This document shows positions 8,533-17,963 of a stretch of DNA of 64,000 nucleotides, one piece after another. The position numbers were made by a program, and so were the translations under genes. The stretch is from an uncultured Caulobacterales bacterium. GTDB taxonomy: Bacteria > Pseudomonadota > Alphaproteobacteria > Caulobacterales > Caulobacteraceae. Within the stretch, counting starts at the first letter, position 1; every line of letters begins with the position of its first letter. The stretch covers positions 1 through 64,000 of the forward strand of contig CAIOYC010000014.1 of NCBI GenBank assembly GCA_903862425.1, written 5' to 3'. The notes beneath the pieces are model-generated. The model made no database searches and had not been told where the DNA came from. It worked only from the letters and a program-made list of their open reading frames with translations.

Positions 8533-11500
8533 CTAGCCCGCCACGCGCAGGGTCTCGGCGGCGCGCAGCGCCAGCACTTCGGCCAAAGGCATAGGCTTGG
8601 CGAAGTGGTAGCCCTGCATCAGATGCACCCCGGCCAGGCGCAGGAACTTGAACTGCTTCTCGTCCTCGATCCCCTCGGCGACGATCTTCATCCCGAGCGC
8701 CCGGGCCACGCCGGAAACCGCGTGTACGATGGCCGCGGCCTCCACATTATCCACGCAGTCCCGCACGAAGTCCCGGTCGAGCTTCAGCTTGGCGAAGGGT
8801 AGTCGCCGCAGATGCTGAAGCGAGGTGTAACCGGAGCCGAAGTCGTCCAGCGCCACCTGCACGCCAAAGGATTTCAGGGCCAGGATATTGTCGCGCACCT
8901 GATCAAAGGCCTCGATCACGGCGGTCTCGGTCACCTCGATCTGCAGGCGGCGCGGGTCGAAGCCCACCTCGTCCACTAGGTCCTCCACCCGTTGCACAAA
9001 GCCCGGCTGGCCGAACTCGGTGGCCGAGGCGTTGACGGCGATGTTCAGACCTGGGGAGCTCGCGCACTCGCGCATGGCCCGGCGGAACACCCAGTCGGTC
9101 ACCTCGTGGATCATCCCCGCCCGCTCGGCGGCGCCGATGAAGATGTCCGGACGTATAAAGCCCTGCACGGGGTGCATCCAGCGGATCAGAGCCTCGGCGC
9201 TGCCGGCGAAGCGGCCGTCACGATCGAACTGGGGCTGGTAGACGAGGCTGAGCTGGTCGGCCGCCAGCGCCTCGCGAAGGTCGGCGATCATGGGATCGAC
9301 CGGTGCGGCGGCGGGGACAACCACAGGAACCGGAGTGGGCTCTGACGACGCGCCGCCGAGGGCCGTGAGGGTCTTTGTGAGCAGGTCCTGCAGGCCGCGC
9401 GCGTCGGTGCGTTCGGGCAGGCGGCCTTCGCGGGCGCCGTTCTCCCAGACGGAAGCAAGCTTGGCGACGGCTTCGGCGCCGATGTTCAGACTCATGGATT
9501 TGATGGCATGCGCGCTCTTGGCCAGGGCGTCCGTGTCGCCGGCCAGGATGGCGGCCTCGGCGGCGGCGGCGGGCGCGGGGGCCTGTTCGCGATAGAGGCG
9601 GAACACCTTCTTGACGAACTCGCCCCGGCCCTGCGCCGCCATGGCGGCGAGCTGGCCCGACACCACCGGGTCGAACAGGCGCGGCGCCGATCCGGATTTA
9701 GGGGTCGGCGCGACGGCGGCGACAAGTTCTGGCTCAGGCTGGAGCAGCGGGGCTTGGCTCTGGTCCTCGGACGGCTCGATGAAGCGGGCCAGGACGTCGG
9801 CCATGGCGCGCAGGGTGAAGGGCTTGTGCAGCACTGCGTCCATGCCGGCGCCCTGCCAGGCATCGGCGGCGCTACCGATCAGGTGAGCGGTCAGGGCGAT
9901 GATCGGCGTGCGGGTCTCGCGCACTTCCGGCTCGCGTGCACGAATCTCGCGGCTGGCGTCATAGCCATCGAGCACCGGCATGGAGCCGTCCATCAGGATG
10001 GCGTCGAAGGGCTCGGCGAGGGCCGCACCAACCGCCTGACGCCCGTCCTCCACCAGCACGACTTCAGCCCCGAGGCGCGACAAGGCTTCCAGCGCCACCT
10101 CTCGGTTCACCGCGCTGTCGTCGGCGACGAGGATGCGCCGACCTCGGAACTGGGTCAGGTGCTGCTGGGCGGCGGCGGCCAGCTTGCGGCTGGGATCTTC
10201 GAGCGCCACGCCGCGCGCCGCCTGATCGAGCAGGGCGAGCAGTTCGTTGCGGCGCAAAGGCTGGACGAGCACCGCCTCCGCCCTGCCGGCCTGGACCAGG
10301 GCCTGGGATGCGGTCTCGCCGTACTCGGCGATGCAGATGCGCCGGCCGGCCGCCTGCACTCCGGGCAGCAGGGATGGGCCGCCGACGATGACGCCGGCCT
10401 CGGCCGCGTCCTCGGCGACGACCTCGAACCCGGCCGCTTCGAGATAGCGGGCCACCACGCGGCGCGTGGCGACGCCGCCATGGGCCACCATCGCCGCCCG
10501 GAGAACGGGCGCGGCCGGCGCGACGGGCGCGGCCTCGACCATCGGCGCACGCAGGGGGAAGGCGAAGCAGGAGCCCTGTCCCACCTTGGAGGTCACCTCG
10601 AACGGTCCACCCATGGCGTCCACCAGCCGCTTGCAGATGGCGAGGCCGAGGCCCGTGCCGCCGAACTTGCGCGTGGTGGACTGGTCCGCCTGGGTGAACG
10701 CGCCGAACACCCCGCCGATCTTGTCCTCCGGTATGCCGACCCCGGTGTCGCGCACGGCGATGCGCAGGTGGTCAGCGTCGATGGGCTCCACCTCGATCAG
10801 CACCGCGCCGGTCTCGGTGAACTTGATGGCGTTGTTGACGAGGTTGGTCACCACCTGGCGCAGGCGCACCGGATCGCCCAGCACCACCCGCGGCGTCCTC
10901 GGATCCACATAGGCGGCGAGGTCCAGTCCCTTGGACGCCGCGCGCTCCCAGAACAGGCTGGTCACGTCCTCGACGATCTCGCACACGTCGCAGGGGACCG
11001 ACTCGAGCTCCATCTTGCCGGCCTCGATCTTCGAGAAGTCGAGGATGTCGTTGATGATGGCCAGGAGGCTGGAGCCCGACTTGGCGATCACCTCGGCGAA
11101 GCGGCGCTGGCGGGGCGGCATCTCGCCCGCCGCCAGCATCTCGGCCATAACCATGATGCCGTTCATGGGCGTACGGATCTCGTGGCTCATGGTGGCCAGA
11201 AAGTCGGACTTGGCGTGGTTGGCGGCCTCGGCCTGGTCGCGGGCGACGACGAGGTCGGCGGTGCGCGCCTTGACCTGGCTGTCGAGGGTGCGGACCTGCT
11301 CGGCGATCTGCCGGTCGCGGATGGAGACCTCGCCCAGCATGCGATTGAAACCGCCGACCAGCTGGCCAAGCTCGCCATCGGCCTTCAGGTCCAGCGCCGC
11401 CTGGTAGTCGTGGCTCTCCTCTATCCGCCGCATGAAGCCGGTGAGGGCGACGATGGGCTGGGTGATGCCGCGCTGCATGCGCCAGGCGATGGCGAGGCCG

Positions 11501-12048
11501 ACGACGAGCGCGATCAGGCTGGCCAGGGCGCTGGCCTGCAGGCTGCGCACGATGAGCGGCGCGACGCTGGCGAGCTGGCCGGTGAGCGTGACGCGGCCCA
11601 CCGGGCGGCCCTCGAACAATACCGGCGCGCTGGCGGTGATGGTCCGGCTGCCCAGCAATCCGATCAGCGAGGCGCCGGAGCCGCGCTTCACCCGCACATC
11701 CCGCACCAGGGTGGCGCCCGAGCCGGTCTCAGTCAGCACCCGCCCGTCGGCCAGCTCCACCCGGCCATAGTCCACCCCCGGCATCTGGCCGATGGCGCGC
11801 AGGGCGGCGAAGGCGTGGATACGGTCGTGGCGCGCCGTGGCGTCGGCGGCCATGGCGGCGAGCACGGTGGCGCTGGATTGCAGGCTCACCGCCTGGGTCG
11901 CCGCGTCGCGCGAGGCGTCGCGGCTCGCGGAAACAGCGGAGACCAGGATCACCGAAAGGCCGACCGACGCGACCACCAGGGCGAGCAATCGGCCGCGTAT
12001 ACTTCCCTTCGAGGTCGCACCCGAGCCGGCCAAGTCCCATTCCAACAA
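8533..12048 (-). CDS. Hybrid sensor histidine kinase with REC, HPt and C-terminal EAL domain
   Basis: 1171 residues. Order: TM1 about 20-40, periplasmic sensor 41-165, TM2 about 170-190, HAMP 190-245, coiled coil, HisKA with His289 in SHEIRTP, ATPase with N-box NLVNNAIKF and G-boxes DTGVGI and GGTGLGLA, a degenerate receiver about 515-615 with no phosphoacceptor Asp, a true receiver with Asp687 (LMDGSMP) and Lys742, an HPt with His847 (SAHAIKS), and an EAL phosphodiesterase 915-1165. The EAL domain keeps its metal-site motifs: EAL 952-954, NAS, EVTE, DDFGSG, KLD, EGIE, QGY. So one polypeptide appears to hold a full phosphorelay plus a probably active c-di-GMP hydrolase. It is divergent from a single-domain response regulator across 140 bp. 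Confidence 0.92.
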   Translation of the reverse strand: MLEWDLAGSGATSKGSIRGRLLALVVASVGLSVILVSAVSASRDASRDAATQAVSLQSSATVLAAMAADATARHDRIHAFAALRAIGQMPGVDYGRVELADGRVLTETGSGATLVRDVRVKRGSGASLIGLLGSRTITASAPVLFEGRPVGRVTLTGQLASVAPLIVRSLQASALASLIALVVGLAIAWRMQRGITQPIVALTGFMRRIEESHDYQAALDLKADGELGQLVGGFNRMLGEVSIRDRQIAEQVRTLDSQVKARTADLVVARDQAEAANHAKSDFLATMSHEIRTPMNGIMVMAEMLAAGEMPPRQRRFAEVIAKSGSSLLAIINDILDFSKIEAGKMELESVPCDVCEIVEDVTSLFWERAASKGLDLAAYVDPRTPRVVLGDPVRLRQVVTNLVNNAIKFTETGAVLIEVEPIDADHLRIAVRDTGVGIPEDKIGGVFGAFTQADQSTTRKFGGTGLGLAICKRLVDAMGGPFEVTSKVGQGSCFAFPLRAPMVEAAPVAPAAPVLRAAMVAHGGVATRRVVARYLEAAGFEVVAEDAAEAGVIVGGPSLLPGVQAAGRRICIAEYGETASQALVQAGRAEAVLVQPLRRNELLALLDQAARGVALEDPSRKLAAAAQQHLTQFRGRRILVADDSAVNREVALEALSRLGAEVVLVEDGRQAVGAALAEPFDAILMDGSMPVLDGYDASREIRAREPEVRETRTPIIALTAHLIGSAADAWQGAGMDAVLHKPFTLRAMADVLARFIEPSEDQSQAPLLQPEPELVAAVAPTPKSGSAPRLFDPVVSGQLAAMAAQGRGEFVKKVFRLYREQAPAPAAAAEAAILAGDTDALAKSAHAIKSMSLNIGAEAVAKLASVWENGAREGRLPERTDARGLQDLLTKTLTALGGASSEPTPVPVVVPAAAPVDPMIADLREALAADQLSLVYQPQFDRDGRFAGSAEALIRWMHPVQGFIRPDIFIGAAERAGMIHEVTDWVFRRAMRECASSPGLNIAVNASATEFGQPGFVQRVEDLVDEVGFDPRRLQIEVTETAVIEAFDQVRDNILALKSFGVQVALDDFGSGYTSLQHLRRLPFAKLKLDRDFVRDCVDNVEAAAIVHAVSGVARALGMKIVAEGIEDEKQFKFLRLAGVHLMQGYHFAKPMPLAEVLALRAAETLRVAG

Positions 12049-12188
12049 AAGCTAATAAAATTCGTAAGTTCAAGTTACGCGGGATTAATGACTGGCGGCT
12101 TAATGTCTCACTCTGCTGCTGGGGTAGCGCATTGAGTACAATAGCTGAAGGTCACGCCGGGGCGTTCTACTACGTCCTGGATGAGCCG

Positions 12189-12740
12189 ATGGATATTCTG
12201 TTCGCGGACGACGATCCGATCCTGCGCGAGTTCGCGCTGGTTCAGCTCGCCTCCGACACCGCGCAGGTGCGTCTGGCCGAAGATGGGCGCGAGGCGCTAG
12301 CCATGGCGTGCGCAGCGACGCCCGACCTGATCGTGCTGGACCTGGAAATGCCGCACATGGACGGGTTCGAGGTGCTGGCCGCCCTGCGCGGCGATCCGCG
12401 AACCGCCGCCATCCCGGTGATCGTCTGCACGGGGCGCGAGGACATCGCCGCCATCGACCGGGCGTTCGAGGCGGGGGCCACCTCCTTCATCGTCAAGCCG
12501 ATCAACTGGCGGCTCCTGACCCACCAGATCCGCTTCGTATTCCGCGCCGGACGCGACGAGAGCGCGGCCAGAGCCGACCTGCGCGCCCTGATGGACGCTT
12601 CTGAGCCGCTACTGCTGCAGGCGGCGACGGGGGATGCGGCGCTGCGCCAGTCCGCGGCGACCTTCGCCAGGGCCGTCCAGCACTTCGCCCGCCGCAGCGC
12701 CGCCGGACCCGCCGGTCCCCGCATGAAGGCGGTCGCCTGA
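12189..12740 (+). CDS. Response regulator, single receiver domain with short helical tail
   Basis: 183 residues. Receiver 1-120: DDD at 7-9, phosphoacceptor Asp51 in IVLDLEMP, switch Thr in VCTGRE, and Lys in SFIVKPINW. About 60 residues of Ala/Arg-rich helix follow, with no DNA-binding or enzymatic output domain. I chose ATG 12189, where the receiver fold begins; a TTG 19 codons upstream at 12132 is possible. It is transcribed away from the large hybrid kinase, suggesting a partner role. The next gene (TadG-like) starts 3 bp after its stop, so the two form an operon. Confidence 0.82.
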   Translation: MDILFADDDPILREFALVQLASDTAQVRLAEDGREALAMACAATPDLIVLDLEMPHMDGFEVLAALRGDPRTAAIPVIVCTGREDIAAIDRAFEAGATSFIVKPINWRLLTHQIRFVFRAGRDESAARADLRALMDASEPLLLQAATGDAALRQSAATFARAVQHFARRSAAGPAGPRMKAVA

Positions 12741-12743
12741 GTT

Positions 12744-13970
12744 GTGACGGGGCAAGGCTGCATACGCGCGCTCTGGCGACGCTTCGGGCACGCTGAGCGG
12801 GGCGGCATCGCGGTGATGGCGGCCATTCTGCTGCCCGTACTGTGCCTGCTGGGTGCGGGCGGCCTCGACATGGCCTCGGTCTATAGCGATCGCTCGACGA
12901 TCCAGGACGCGGCCGACGCCGCCGCGCTCGACTCCGCCAAACAGCTCAGCGTGCTCGGCGCCTCGGGCGTGGCGGCCCGCGCCGAGAGCATGGTCCATGC
13001 GGATCTTCTGAACATGGCGGGGCGGGTGGACCTAAGCGTCGCCGCCACCGTGGCCGTGGATCGCAGCGTCACCGTCAGCGTCACCGGCCATCGCCCGTCG
13101 TTCTTTGGCAACATGTTCCCGCCCGGCGGCTGGACCATAAACGCCTCCTCCACCGCCAAGCCGGCGGGCGAGATGCCCCTGTGCGTGCTTGGCTCGGGCG
13201 GTGGGCAGCAGATCATGCAGCTCAAAGGCTCCAGTCAGATGACGGCCGCCAACTGCCTGGTGCAGTCGGATGGCGACATCGCGGTCGATTCCGGCGGCTG
13301 GCTGAATGCTGGCCTGACCCAGTCCGTGGGATCGGCCTCCGGTCGGATCAGCCCCGCCGCTCAGACCGGCGCGCCCTCGATCCCAGACCCCTTCGCCTCC
13401 ATGAACATCGCCGCCACGGGCATCTGCACCCCGCTCGATCTGGTCTATGATATCGGCATCCAGATACTCGCCCCGGGCGTCCACTGCGGCAACCTCACGG
13501 CCCGCGCCAACTCCACGGTCATCCTGCTGCCGGGCGAGCATTACTTCTACAAAGGCCAGCTGCACCTGCAGGAGAGCGCAACCTTACAGGGCTCCAATGT
13601 GGTGCTGATCTTCGACAAGAGCTCGCAGATTCAGTTCCAGGACCAGTCAAAGGTCGATCTGACGGGCCGGACCAGCGGCCCCTATTCCGGTTTCGTCATG
13701 ATGACCACGACCCAGAACGCGGGCAATTTCGACATCTCCAGCGATAACGCCTATCGCCTGCTCGGCACGCTCTATCTCCCAGCGGCGAAGCTGCGCGTGT
13801 CCGGCACCGGCAACTCGGTGGCCGCCCAGTCGGCCTGGACGGTGGTGATCGCCAAGAGCATCGAGATGAGCGGCAGCGCCAATCTCGTCATCAACTCCAA
13901 CTATGCGTCCGCCCCCGTGCCGGTGCCGCAGGGCGTGGGGCCGAATACCGGCGTGGTGCTGGTCAAATAG
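12744..13970 (+). CDS. TadG-like pilus assembly / surface protein
   Basis: 408 residues. The N-terminal segment is the TadE/TadG-type domain: a basic stretch, a transmembrane helix at about 22-42 (GGIAVMAAILLPVLCLLGAGG), then DMASVYSDRSTIQDAADAAALDSAKQL, the classic Tad_N pattern. The remainder is Gly/Ser/Thr-rich and beta-rich (STVILLPGEHYFYKGQ, VVLIFDKSSQIQF), with few charged residues. It is expected to be anchored in the inner membrane with the C-terminal part in the periplasm. The start is GTG at 12744, three bases after the response regulator stop. No other tad/cpa genes are nearby, so this is an orphan. Confidence 0.8.
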   Translation: MTGQGCIRALWRRFGHAERGGIAVMAAILLPVLCLLGAGGLDMASVYSDRSTIQDAADAAALDSAKQLSVLGASGVAARAESMVHADLLNMAGRVDLSVAATVAVDRSVTVSVTGHRPSFFGNMFPPGGWTINASSTAKPAGEMPLCVLGSGGGQQIMQLKGSSQMTAANCLVQSDGDIAVDSGGWLNAGLTQSVGSASGRISPAAQTGAPSIPDPFASMNIAATGICTPLDLVYDIGIQILAPGVHCGNLTARANSTVILLPGEHYFYKGQLHLQESATLQGSNVVLIFDKSSQIQFQDQSKVDLTGRTSGPYSGFVMMTTTQNAGNFDISSDNAYRLLGTLYLPAAKLRVSGTGNSVAAQSAWTVVIAKSIEMSGSANLVINSNYASAPVPVPQGVGPNTGVVLVK

Positions 13971-14341
13971 GGGGATAGGCCCGGCGCTCTCCACACCGAG
14001 CGCTCTTGGGCCTCCCTGTTTCAAATGGTTTTTGGCCCCGTCCCCACGATCTTGTCCTCGGCGCCGAAACCCGGATTAGTCTGCTCGGATGCCCCTCCGA
14101 CGCCGCCCCGCTCCCAACGTCCGGATTTGCACCACGCGCCTCGGCGTGGATCGCGCGACCGCCGCCCGGCCGGTTCAGACGAAAGGTGTCAGGATGTCCG
14201 GTTGTCCGACGGCTTTCGCGAGAACGGACACCCTTTGAAAACAAGCGTTTCCACAACCCGCTCGATCGTCCTTGGCATCAGGTCTTCGAAGCCGATTTTA
14301 AGGGGTTGGCGGGCGCCCGGCGGATGTGGTGGGATCGTCCC
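13971..14341. other. Intergenic region of 371 bp with no gene
   Basis: No coding region is supported here. The first part holds a possible terminator (13978-14012). Around 14188-14232 there are nested repeats of TGTCCG and its complement CGGACA, with GGTGTC and GGACACC at the ends, able to form alternative hairpins upstream of the amidohydrolase. I do not recognise a known riboswitch. Confidence 0.5.
13978..14012 (+). terminator. Possible terminator after the TadG-like gene
   Basis: Two-step hairpin: outer GGCCC/GGGCC and inner GCGCTC/GAGCGC around an 8-base loop, starting about 8 bp after the stop codon. It is followed by TCCCTGTTTC, only weakly T-rich, so termination efficiency is uncertain. 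Confidence 0.4.
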
Positions 14342-15403
14342 ATGACCGACCCCCGCCACCCCGACGAGCCGATCCTCGAACCCGAACTGAGGATCATCGA
14401 CCCGCACCACCATCTGTGGGATCGCGTCGCGCTGCTGCCCACGCTGCCGCCGGTGCAGCACGAATTCGAGCGCATCGTGCGCCTTGCACCGCGCTATCTG
14501 CTGGACGAGCTGCTGGCGGACATGCGCTCGGGCCACAACGTCGTGGCGACGGTGTTCGTGGAGTGCGGCTCCATGTACCGCGCCGAGGGTCCGCCGGAAC
14601 AGGCGCCGCTCGGCGAGACGGAATTCGTCAACGGCCAGGCGGCCATGTGCGCCAGCGGCGGCTATGGGGCCGTGCGCGCCTGCGCCGGCATCGTCGGACA
14701 TGCCGACCTGATGCTCGGCGACAGGGTGGCGGCCGTGCTGGAAGCCCATGTCGGCCTGGCCCCGGACCGCTTTCGCGGCATCCGCTACAGCGCCGCCCAT
14801 GACGCCGACAGGACCGTGCTAGGCCCCCTCGCCCGCCGGCCCGCCGGCGTCTTCATGGATAGGAAGTTTCGCGAAGGCTTCGCCCGCCTGGCCCCACTCG
14901 GCCTCAGCTTCGACGCCTGGCTGCTGGAGCCGCAGCTGCTCGAACTGATCGATCTGGCGCGCACCTTCCCGGACACGGCGATTATCCTCGATCACGTCGG
15001 CACGCCGCTGGGTATCGCCGCCTATGCGGGTCGGCGCGGGGAGCGGTTCGAGACCTGGCGCGCGCGGATCCACGAACTGGCCAGGTGCTCGAATGTGGTG
15101 GTCAAGGTCGGCGGACTGGCCATGCCCTTCGGCGGCTTCAACCCGGGGGTGGGCGCGGCCCCCCTCTCGGAGCGGCTGGCGGACCTGTGGCGGCCGTATG
15201 TGGAGACGTGCATCGAGGCCTTCGGCGCGGATCGCTGCATGATGGAGAGTAACTTTCCGGTGGACCTCTACACCTGCGGCTATGCGGTGTTGTGGAACGC
15301 CCTGAAGCGCTTGGCTTCCGGCGCTTCGGCTACGGAGAAGACGGCTCTGTTCAGCGGCGTGGCCGAACGGGTGTACCGTCTGGCGCCCAACCTCGTAAGC
15401 TAG
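14342..15403 (+). CDS. Amidohydrolase family 2 metal-dependent hydrolase
   Basis: 353 residues, TIM-barrel amidohydrolase of the PF04909 type (the gamma-resorcylate decarboxylase / lactonase-like group). Metal-site motif IDPHHHLWDR near the N-terminus; later His in ILDHVGTPLG, VVKVGGL and a terminal MMESNFPVD with the usual Asp. The substrate cannot be assigned. ATG 14342 is chosen because the metal motif follows at the normal distance; the frame is open upstream but looks non-coding. The last four bases, CTAG, are shared with the stop codon of the convergent kinase gene. Confidence 0.85.
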   Translation: MTDPRHPDEPILEPELRIIDPHHHLWDRVALLPTLPPVQHEFERIVRLAPRYLLDELLADMRSGHNVVATVFVECGSMYRAEGPPEQAPLGETEFVNGQAAMCASGGYGAVRACAGIVGHADLMLGDRVAAVLEAHVGLAPDRFRGIRYSAAHDADRTVLGPLARRPAGVFMDRKFREGFARLAPLGLSFDAWLLEPQLLELIDLARTFPDTAIILDHVGTPLGIAAYAGRRGERFETWRARIHELARCSNVVVKVGGLAMPFGGFNPGVGAAPLSERLADLWRPYVETCIEAFGADRCMMESNFPVDLYTCGYAVLWNALKRLASGASATEKTALFSGVAERVYRLAPNLVS

Positions 15404-17919
15404 GCGGCGGCCTCCGCCTCCTCCACCTCGGTCCCCACCAGGACGAGGTTGGCGATGGCGTCGATGAGTTCAGCGGCGCGGACGGGCTTGGACAGGTGAC
15501 GGTCGGCCCCGGCGGCGAGGCTGGCCTTGATGTGCTCGTCCAGCGCGTTGGCGGTGAGCATGATCACCGGCATGCGCCCCGCGCCAGTCGCCGCTTCGCG
15601 TTCGCGCAGCAGGCGGGTGGCGGACAGGCCGTCGAGCTCGGGCATCTGCATGTCCATCAGCACGATGTCGAAGGGATGTTCGGCCAGGGCGTCGAGGGCC
15701 AGCTGCCCGTTCTCCACCATGGTCAGCTCCACACCGAGGGTGTCGAGGATGAGCTGGATGACCTTGCGGTTGGTGGGATGATCCTCGGCCAGCAGGATGC
15801 GTGTACCCGCCAGCGAGATCTCGTCCTCCAGCGCCGCGGCTTGCGCCTGGGCCGGCTCGGCGGCGGCGGCCTCCAGCGGCAGTGTGAAGCTGAACGCCGA
15901 ACCGCGGCCCGGCTCTGAACGGGCGTCGATGCGACCGCCCATCAGTTCCACGAGCGAGCGGCAGATGGCGAGCTCGAGGCCCGTACCTCCGAAGCGCCGG
16001 CGGATAGACACGTCGGCCTGCTCGAAGCGGTTGAACAGGCGCGCGCGAACCGCCTCGTCGAAGCCGATGCCGGTATCCTCGACGGTGAAATGCAGGCCGT
16101 CCTGACCCGCCTCCACCGTCAAGGCCACCTCCCCCGCCTCGGTGAACTTCACCGCGTTGGAGAGCAGGTTGGACAGCACCTGGGTCAGGCGCACGCTGTC
16201 GCCCAGATAGGCGCCGTCGATCCCCGGCTCGACGGCCCAGAACATGTCGATGCCCTTGGCGTCGGCGGAGGCGCGATGCAGTTCGGCCACGCGCGAGACG
16301 GTGGTGGAAAGGTCGAACGGGCGCGTCTCGATCCGCATTTCGCCCGCCTCGATCTTGGAGAAGTCGAGGATGTCGGTCAGCACCTGTTCAAGCAGCCGCC
16401 CGGAGGAAACGATCAGCTCGGCCAGCTCCACGTTGCGCGGCGTCGTCTGCTGGGCGACCAGGGTCTCCGACAGAGCGATCACCCCATTCAGAGGCGTGCG
16501 CAGCTCGTGGCTCATATTGGCCAGGAAGCGGGACTTCTCCGTATTGGCCTGCTCGAGCTCCACATTGGCCTTTTCGAGTTCGGCGGTGCGCCGCTGCACC
16601 CGGTGCTCGAGCGAAGCGAAGAGCTCGTCGGCCTTGTCCCGTTCGCTTTGGAGCGAGCGGGCGAGGATACCGATCTCGTCCCGGCGGGCCATGAGCACGT
16701 TGGAGGCTTCCGGGTCGCGGGTGGTGCAGGACGCGGCCAGGATCTCGATCGGGTGCACGATGGCCTTGCGGCTGAGCATCACCAACATGACGGTCTGCAG
16801 GGCGGCGCCGAGCAGACCCAACAGCAGCACCCACGAAGCCGAGCGCGCCGCCGACCACGCCACCGCCGCTGCTGGATAGCGGATCAGCAAGTACCAGTCA
16901 GGACCATCCATTCGACCATAGGCGATGATATCCCTGCCGTCGGCGCTGCGTACCACCCCGAAGGGCGCGGCCTGCTTGTCGAGACGGTCCGCCAGCGGCT
17001 TCAGCCCATGCTCCTTCTCGAACCGGGCCACATAGGCCTCGTCTCGACGCGCAATCCCGGCATCGGGCGCGGCGATGATCTGGCCGTCGGCGCGCATGAT
17101 CATGGTTTCCGAGCCCGCCAGCTTGTCTGACACCACCTGGCTCAGGAAGCCGTCGAGGCGGATGGAGGAACCGAAGGCGCCGACGAACTTGCCGCCTACA
17201 TAGGCGGGTGTGATGCAGCCGGTGGCGACGCGCTGCACGCCCTTGTCGTCCTGCAACAGGCGCTGCAGCGAGGTGCAGCGAGTGGTATGCAGGGGATCGT
17301 TTTGTGGCGTGACGAACTGGCTCATCTCCTCCTGTGAGATATCCAGGTCGGCGGGCGCCTTGTGGCGGTAGAACATCAGACGGTCGGGCCGGTCGGGTCC
17401 AAACATCACAAGCCGGGTCTTGGGCCCGAAGAAATAAAGGTTGTCGTAGTCGCCGTGCACCGCCTGGCCGAAGCGCGACACCACAGGGAAGGCGGCGGCG
17501 AACACCCGTCGCTCATCGGGCGTCATCTCCGCAGCGTGACCGAAGAATGCGCCCATCCCGTAGACCCGCCCGCCGTCGGCATCGGTATAGCCGTCGAACA
17601 GGCTGTCCTTGCTGCGCCGTGTCCCGTCCGGCAGAGTCTGCATGTGACGGTCGAGTAGCGCGTCCGCCTGCGCTTGGCTCATCGCCCCGACCCGCTCCGC
17701 CAAGGCGTCGATCGCCTCTTTCTGCACGGTTATCAGGTTGGAGAAGCGGTGATCGACGTTATCGGTCCGCTCCTGCACGTATTGGGACAGGAAGCCGATC
17801 TGCCGCTTTTCCAACTCGCGCTGAAACACGCCGAACGCCGCCACCGACGTGACCAGCGTGAACGCCAGCGAGGTCAGCCCGAGGCCAACGAGGAAGCGTT
17901 GTGAAACAGAGGTCCCCAT
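15400..17919 (-). CDS. Hybrid sensor histidine kinase with periplasmic Cache-like sensor
   Basis: 839 residues. TM1 about 10-32, large periplasmic region 35-355 of double-Cache character, TM2 about 362-382, linker and coiled coil to 460, HisKA with His471 (NMSHELRTPLNG), ATPase with NLLSNAVKF and DTGIGF, then a receiver with Asp756 (LMDMQMP) and Lys811. The G2 box reads GGTGLELA, with Glu replacing the usual third Gly, which may alter ATP-lid behaviour. It is likely a membrane sensor that passes phosphate internally to its receiver and then to an unlinked HPt. It is not fused to any output domain, unlike the kinase at 8533-12048. Confidence 0.9.
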   Translation of the reverse strand: MGTSVSQRFLVGLGLTSLAFTLVTSVAAFGVFQRELEKRQIGFLSQYVQERTDNVDHRFSNLITVQKEAIDALAERVGAMSQAQADALLDRHMQTLPDGTRRSKDSLFDGYTDADGGRVYGMGAFFGHAAEMTPDERRVFAAAFPVVSRFGQAVHGDYDNLYFFGPKTRLVMFGPDRPDRLMFYRHKAPADLDISQEEMSQFVTPQNDPLHTTRCTSLQRLLQDDKGVQRVATGCITPAYVGGKFVGAFGSSIRLDGFLSQVVSDKLAGSETMIMRADGQIIAAPDAGIARRDEAYVARFEKEHGLKPLADRLDKQAAPFGVVRSADGRDIIAYGRMDGPDWYLLIRYPAAAVAWSAARSASWVLLLGLLGAALQTVMLVMLSRKAIVHPIEILAASCTTRDPEASNVLMARRDEIGILARSLQSERDKADELFASLEHRVQRRTAELEKANVELEQANTEKSRFLANMSHELRTPLNGVIALSETLVAQQTTPRNVELAELIVSSGRLLEQVLTDILDFSKIEAGEMRIETRPFDLSTTVSRVAELHRASADAKGIDMFWAVEPGIDGAYLGDSVRLTQVLSNLLSNAVKFTEAGEVALTVEAGQDGLHFTVEDTGIGFDEAVRARLFNRFEQADVSIRRRFGGTGLELAICRSLVELMGGRIDARSEPGRGSAFSFTLPLEAAAAEPAQAQAAALEDEISLAGTRILLAEDHPTNRKVIQLILDTLGVELTMVENGQLALDALAEHPFDIVLMDMQMPELDGLSATRLLREREAATGAGRMPVIMLTANALDEHIKASLAAGADRHLSKPVRAAELIDAIANLVLVGTEVEEAEAAA

Positions 17920-17963
17920 AGGCGGGGACTCTACACGTCAAGGTGTTTATGACGGGTAAGTGA

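Noticed and set aside
9508-12135. An 875-residue open frame on the plus strand opposite the hybrid kinase
   Set aside because: It lies wholly antisense to a kinase with intact motifs, is His/Gly/Arg-rich and shows no recognisable domain; GC-rich codon bias produces such frames.
12132-12188. TTG start for the response regulator at 12132
   Set aside because: The extra 19 residues do not belong to the receiver fold; the ATG at 12189 starts at the canonical position, though its ribosome site is poor.
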